Part shown: positions 5,545-6,856 of the stretch, piece by piece | Numbering within the stretch: position 1 is the first letter of the stretch | Layout: each line of letters starts with the position of its first letter | Assembly (NCBI GenBank): GCA_903890265.1 | Contig: CAITAM010000044.1 | Span: 1 to 6,856 of the forward strand | Origin: an uncultured Pseudomonadota bacterium | Lineage (GTDB): Bacteria; Pseudomonadota; Gammaproteobacteria; Steroidobacterales; Steroidobacteraceae | Direction of reading: 5' to 3' | DNA length: 6,856 nt | Program-made: the position numbers and the translations under genes | The notes under the pieces: model-generated | Told to the model about the DNA's origin: nothing | The model's input: the letters and a program-made list of their open reading frames with translations, nothing else | Database searches by the model: none

Positions 5545-6717
5545 ATGCACCTGATCGCGACGTGTCCCGAGGAAGCGAAACCCGCGCTTGTACTTGAACT
5601 GGAGGCGCTGGGGCTGACGGGCATCGCGCCGACCTTCCGTGCGGTCGCCTTCGAGGCCAGCCCGGCGCAGATGTACGAGCTCAACCTGAAGCTCAGGACC
5701 GCGAGCCGCCTGTTGCGGGTCATCAAGGACGTGCCGGCGAAATCACCCGAGATGCTGCGCTCGCAGGTCCGGCGCGTTCGCTGGCACGAACTCTTCGACG
5801 CCCGCCACGGCTTCATGGTCGAGAGCCAGGGCGACGACGCGGACACGGGCGGCTTCGCGGCGAAGCAGGTCATCACGCAGGTGCGGGAGGGGCTGCGCGA
5901 GGCGTTCGAGCGCGCCGGGGGCGTCGCGCCGCCCGTCGATCGCAGCGAGCCGAAGGTGGTCGTGGTCGCCCACCTGCGCCACGGCCGCTGCACGCTCAGC
6001 CTCGACACGTCCGGCAAGTCGCTGCACAAGCGCGGCTACCGCGAGTCGGGCCACCCGGCGCCGCTCAAGGAGACGCTGGCGGCCGCGATTCTCGTCATGG
6101 CCGGTTACGACGGCAGCCAGACCTTCATGGATCCGATGTGCGGCAGCGGCACGCTCGCTATCGAAGCGGCCATGATCGCGATCCGCAAGGCACCGCAGAT
6201 CCACCGCAAGAAGGGCGAGTTCCATTTCGAGTGGTTCAAGGACCTCGATCGCCCGCTGTGGCGTAGCACGCAGGACCGCGTCCGCGCGGAGAAGCTCGAC
6301 GCCCTCGCCGCACCGGTCATCGCCGCCGACATCAACCCGGCCTACGTCGCGATGGCGCAGAAGAGCGCGCTCGATGCCCGCGTCGAGCGCTACATGACGT
6401 TCAATACGGGTCGGTTCCAGGACGCCCTGCCGCCGACGCCGACCGGCCTTCTCGTCACCAACCTGCCCTACGGCGAGCGCATCGGCAGCAACGAGGGCGA
6501 CATCGTCCGGCTCTACGAGGAGGTCGGTGACACCCTGAAGCAGAAGTTCAGCGGCTGGCAGGCGGCGATCCTCGCCGCGACCGCCTCACCGTACAAGGCC
6601 ATCGGCCTGAAACCGCGGCGGAGCATCCCACTCATGAACGGCAGCATCCCGTGCAAGCTCCTGCTGTTCGACCTGTACGCCGGCAGCCGGCGCTCGGGCG
6701 GCGATCGGTTGGGGTGA
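5545..6717 (+). CDS. THUMP-domain SAM-dependent RNA methyltransferase (RlmL-like, stand-alone)
   Basis: This 390-residue enzyme belongs to the RlmL N-terminal/YpsC group (COG0116 type), which makes N2-methylguanosine in RNA; RlmL modifies G2445 of 23S rRNA. The start MHLIATCPEEAKPALVLELE matches the family N-terminus. A ferredoxin-like and THUMP region follows to about residue 155, then LDTSGKSLHKRGYRESGHPA. SAM motif I is DPMCGSGTLAIEAA (196-209), the ribose-binding Asp is D262 in AADINPAY, and the catalytic motif IV is NLPYGER (306-312), where NPPYG is more usual. The fused RlmK half found in E. coli RlmKL is absent. The frame stays open upstream to 5410 but that part shows no family similarity, so ATG 5545 is chosen, although no clear Shine-Dalgarno precedes it. 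The next putative gene begins 4 bp after its stop. rRNA is the likely target; the exact base is inferred only. Confidence 0.9.
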   Translation: MHLIATCPEEAKPALVLELEALGLTGIAPTFRAVAFEASPAQMYELNLKLRTASRLLRVIKDVPAKSPEMLRSQVRRVRWHELFDARHGFMVESQGDDADTGGFAAKQVITQVREGLREAFERAGGVAPPVDRSEPKVVVVAHLRHGRCTLSLDTSGKSLHKRGYRESGHPAPLKETLAAAILVMAGYDGSQTFMDPMCGSGTLAIEAAMIAIRKAPQIHRKKGEFHFEWFKDLDRPLWRSTQDRVRAEKLDALAAPVIAADINPAYVAMAQKSALDARVERYMTFNTGRFQDALPPTPTGLLVTNLPYGERIGSNEGDIVRLYEEVGDTLKQKFSGWQAAILAATASPYKAIGLKPRRSIPLMNGSIPCKLLLFDLYAGSRRSGGDRLG

Positions 6718-6721
6718 CGAC

Positions 6722-6856
6722 TTGCGCAGGTCAAGACTAAGTCTTGCAACGACGGTACTGCTGTCCCTGGCGGCGACGCCTGGCTGCGTTGCCGCGACCG
6801 AAGGGTTGCGCGATGGCATACAGGACTTGCCCGAGAGCGTCGCGTCCGAGGTCCCC
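6722..6856 (+). CDS. Putative lipoprotein, N-terminal part (cut by window edge)
   Basis: An open frame beginning at TTG 6722 runs 45 codons to the window edge. It reads as a textbook signal peptide: MRRSRLSLATTVLLSLAA, a charged n-region and a hydrophobic core, then TPGC with C22 as a possible lipidation site; Thr at -3 and Pro at -2 are not ideal. The mature start is acidic and polar (VAATEGLRDGIQDLPESVAS). GGTGA at 6713-6717, overlapping the stop of the methyltransferase gene, lies 4 nt before the TTG and could serve as ribosome binding site. The 4-bp spacing implies cotranscription with the methyltransferase. There is no recognised family, and the C-terminus is missing. The call rests on signal peptide quality, start context and absence of stops. 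Confidence 0.55.
   Translation, partial: MRRSRLSLATTVLLSLAATPGCVAATEGLRDGIQDLPESVASEVP
6732..6746. repeat. Perfect 15-bp palindrome (CAAGACT-A-AGTCTTG)
   Basis: Two perfect 7-bp arms flank a single central A. The palindrome lies within codons 4-9 of the putative lipoprotein and is AT-richer than its surroundings. It could be an operator or a small RNA hairpin near the ribosome binding site, or chance. Confidence 0.5.

Overview
The window is a dense, very GC-rich chromosomal segment. The gene content and order point to a gammaproteobacterium: a gyrA start facing a run of amidohydrolase (TRZ/ATZ type), ubiG, a MupP-like HAD phosphatase and a YciK-like short-chain dehydrogenase. From memory, this resembles the gyrA/mtaD/ubiG/mupP/yciK neighbourhood of Pseudomonas. 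The extra squalene/phytoene-synthase-like gene between mupP and the dehydrogenase recalls Xanthomonadales-like genomes. No mobile element, CRISPR array, tRNA or rRNA was seen.

Layout. Positions 1-389 (minus) hold the first 129 codons of gyrA, with quinolone-sensitive residues and the catalytic Tyr122. A 139-bp divergent intergenic region follows, with a good -10 box and Shine-Dalgarno for the rightward operon. Positions 529-4010 (plus) carry four tightly packed or overlapping genes: amidohydrolase-like protein, ubiG, mupP-like phosphatase and squalene/phytoene-synthase-like protein. A hairpin with a T-run follows at 4013-4043, and its loop contains a -10-like box. Next come the YciK-like dehydrogenase (4065-4820), a small DUF4156-like lipoprotein (5035-5394) whose signal peptide is built from a 15-bp tandem repeat, and a stand-alone THUMP/SAM RNA methyltransferase related to RlmL (5545-6717). 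At the right edge a second putative lipoprotein begins at a TTG codon (6722 onward).

How the genes relate. UbiG makes ubiquinone and the MupP-like enzyme probably serves MurNAc recycling. Their partners look catalytically eroded. The amidohydrolase-like protein has lost every recognisable metal ligand of the family. The squalene/phytoene-synthase-like protein lacks the Asp-rich motifs. The dehydrogenase has Cys at the catalytic Ser position. I saw no defence or mobile system. The points most worth a second look are this set of apparent pseudoenzymes in a housekeeping operon and the repeat-expanded lipoprotein signal peptide with its dense GATC cluster.
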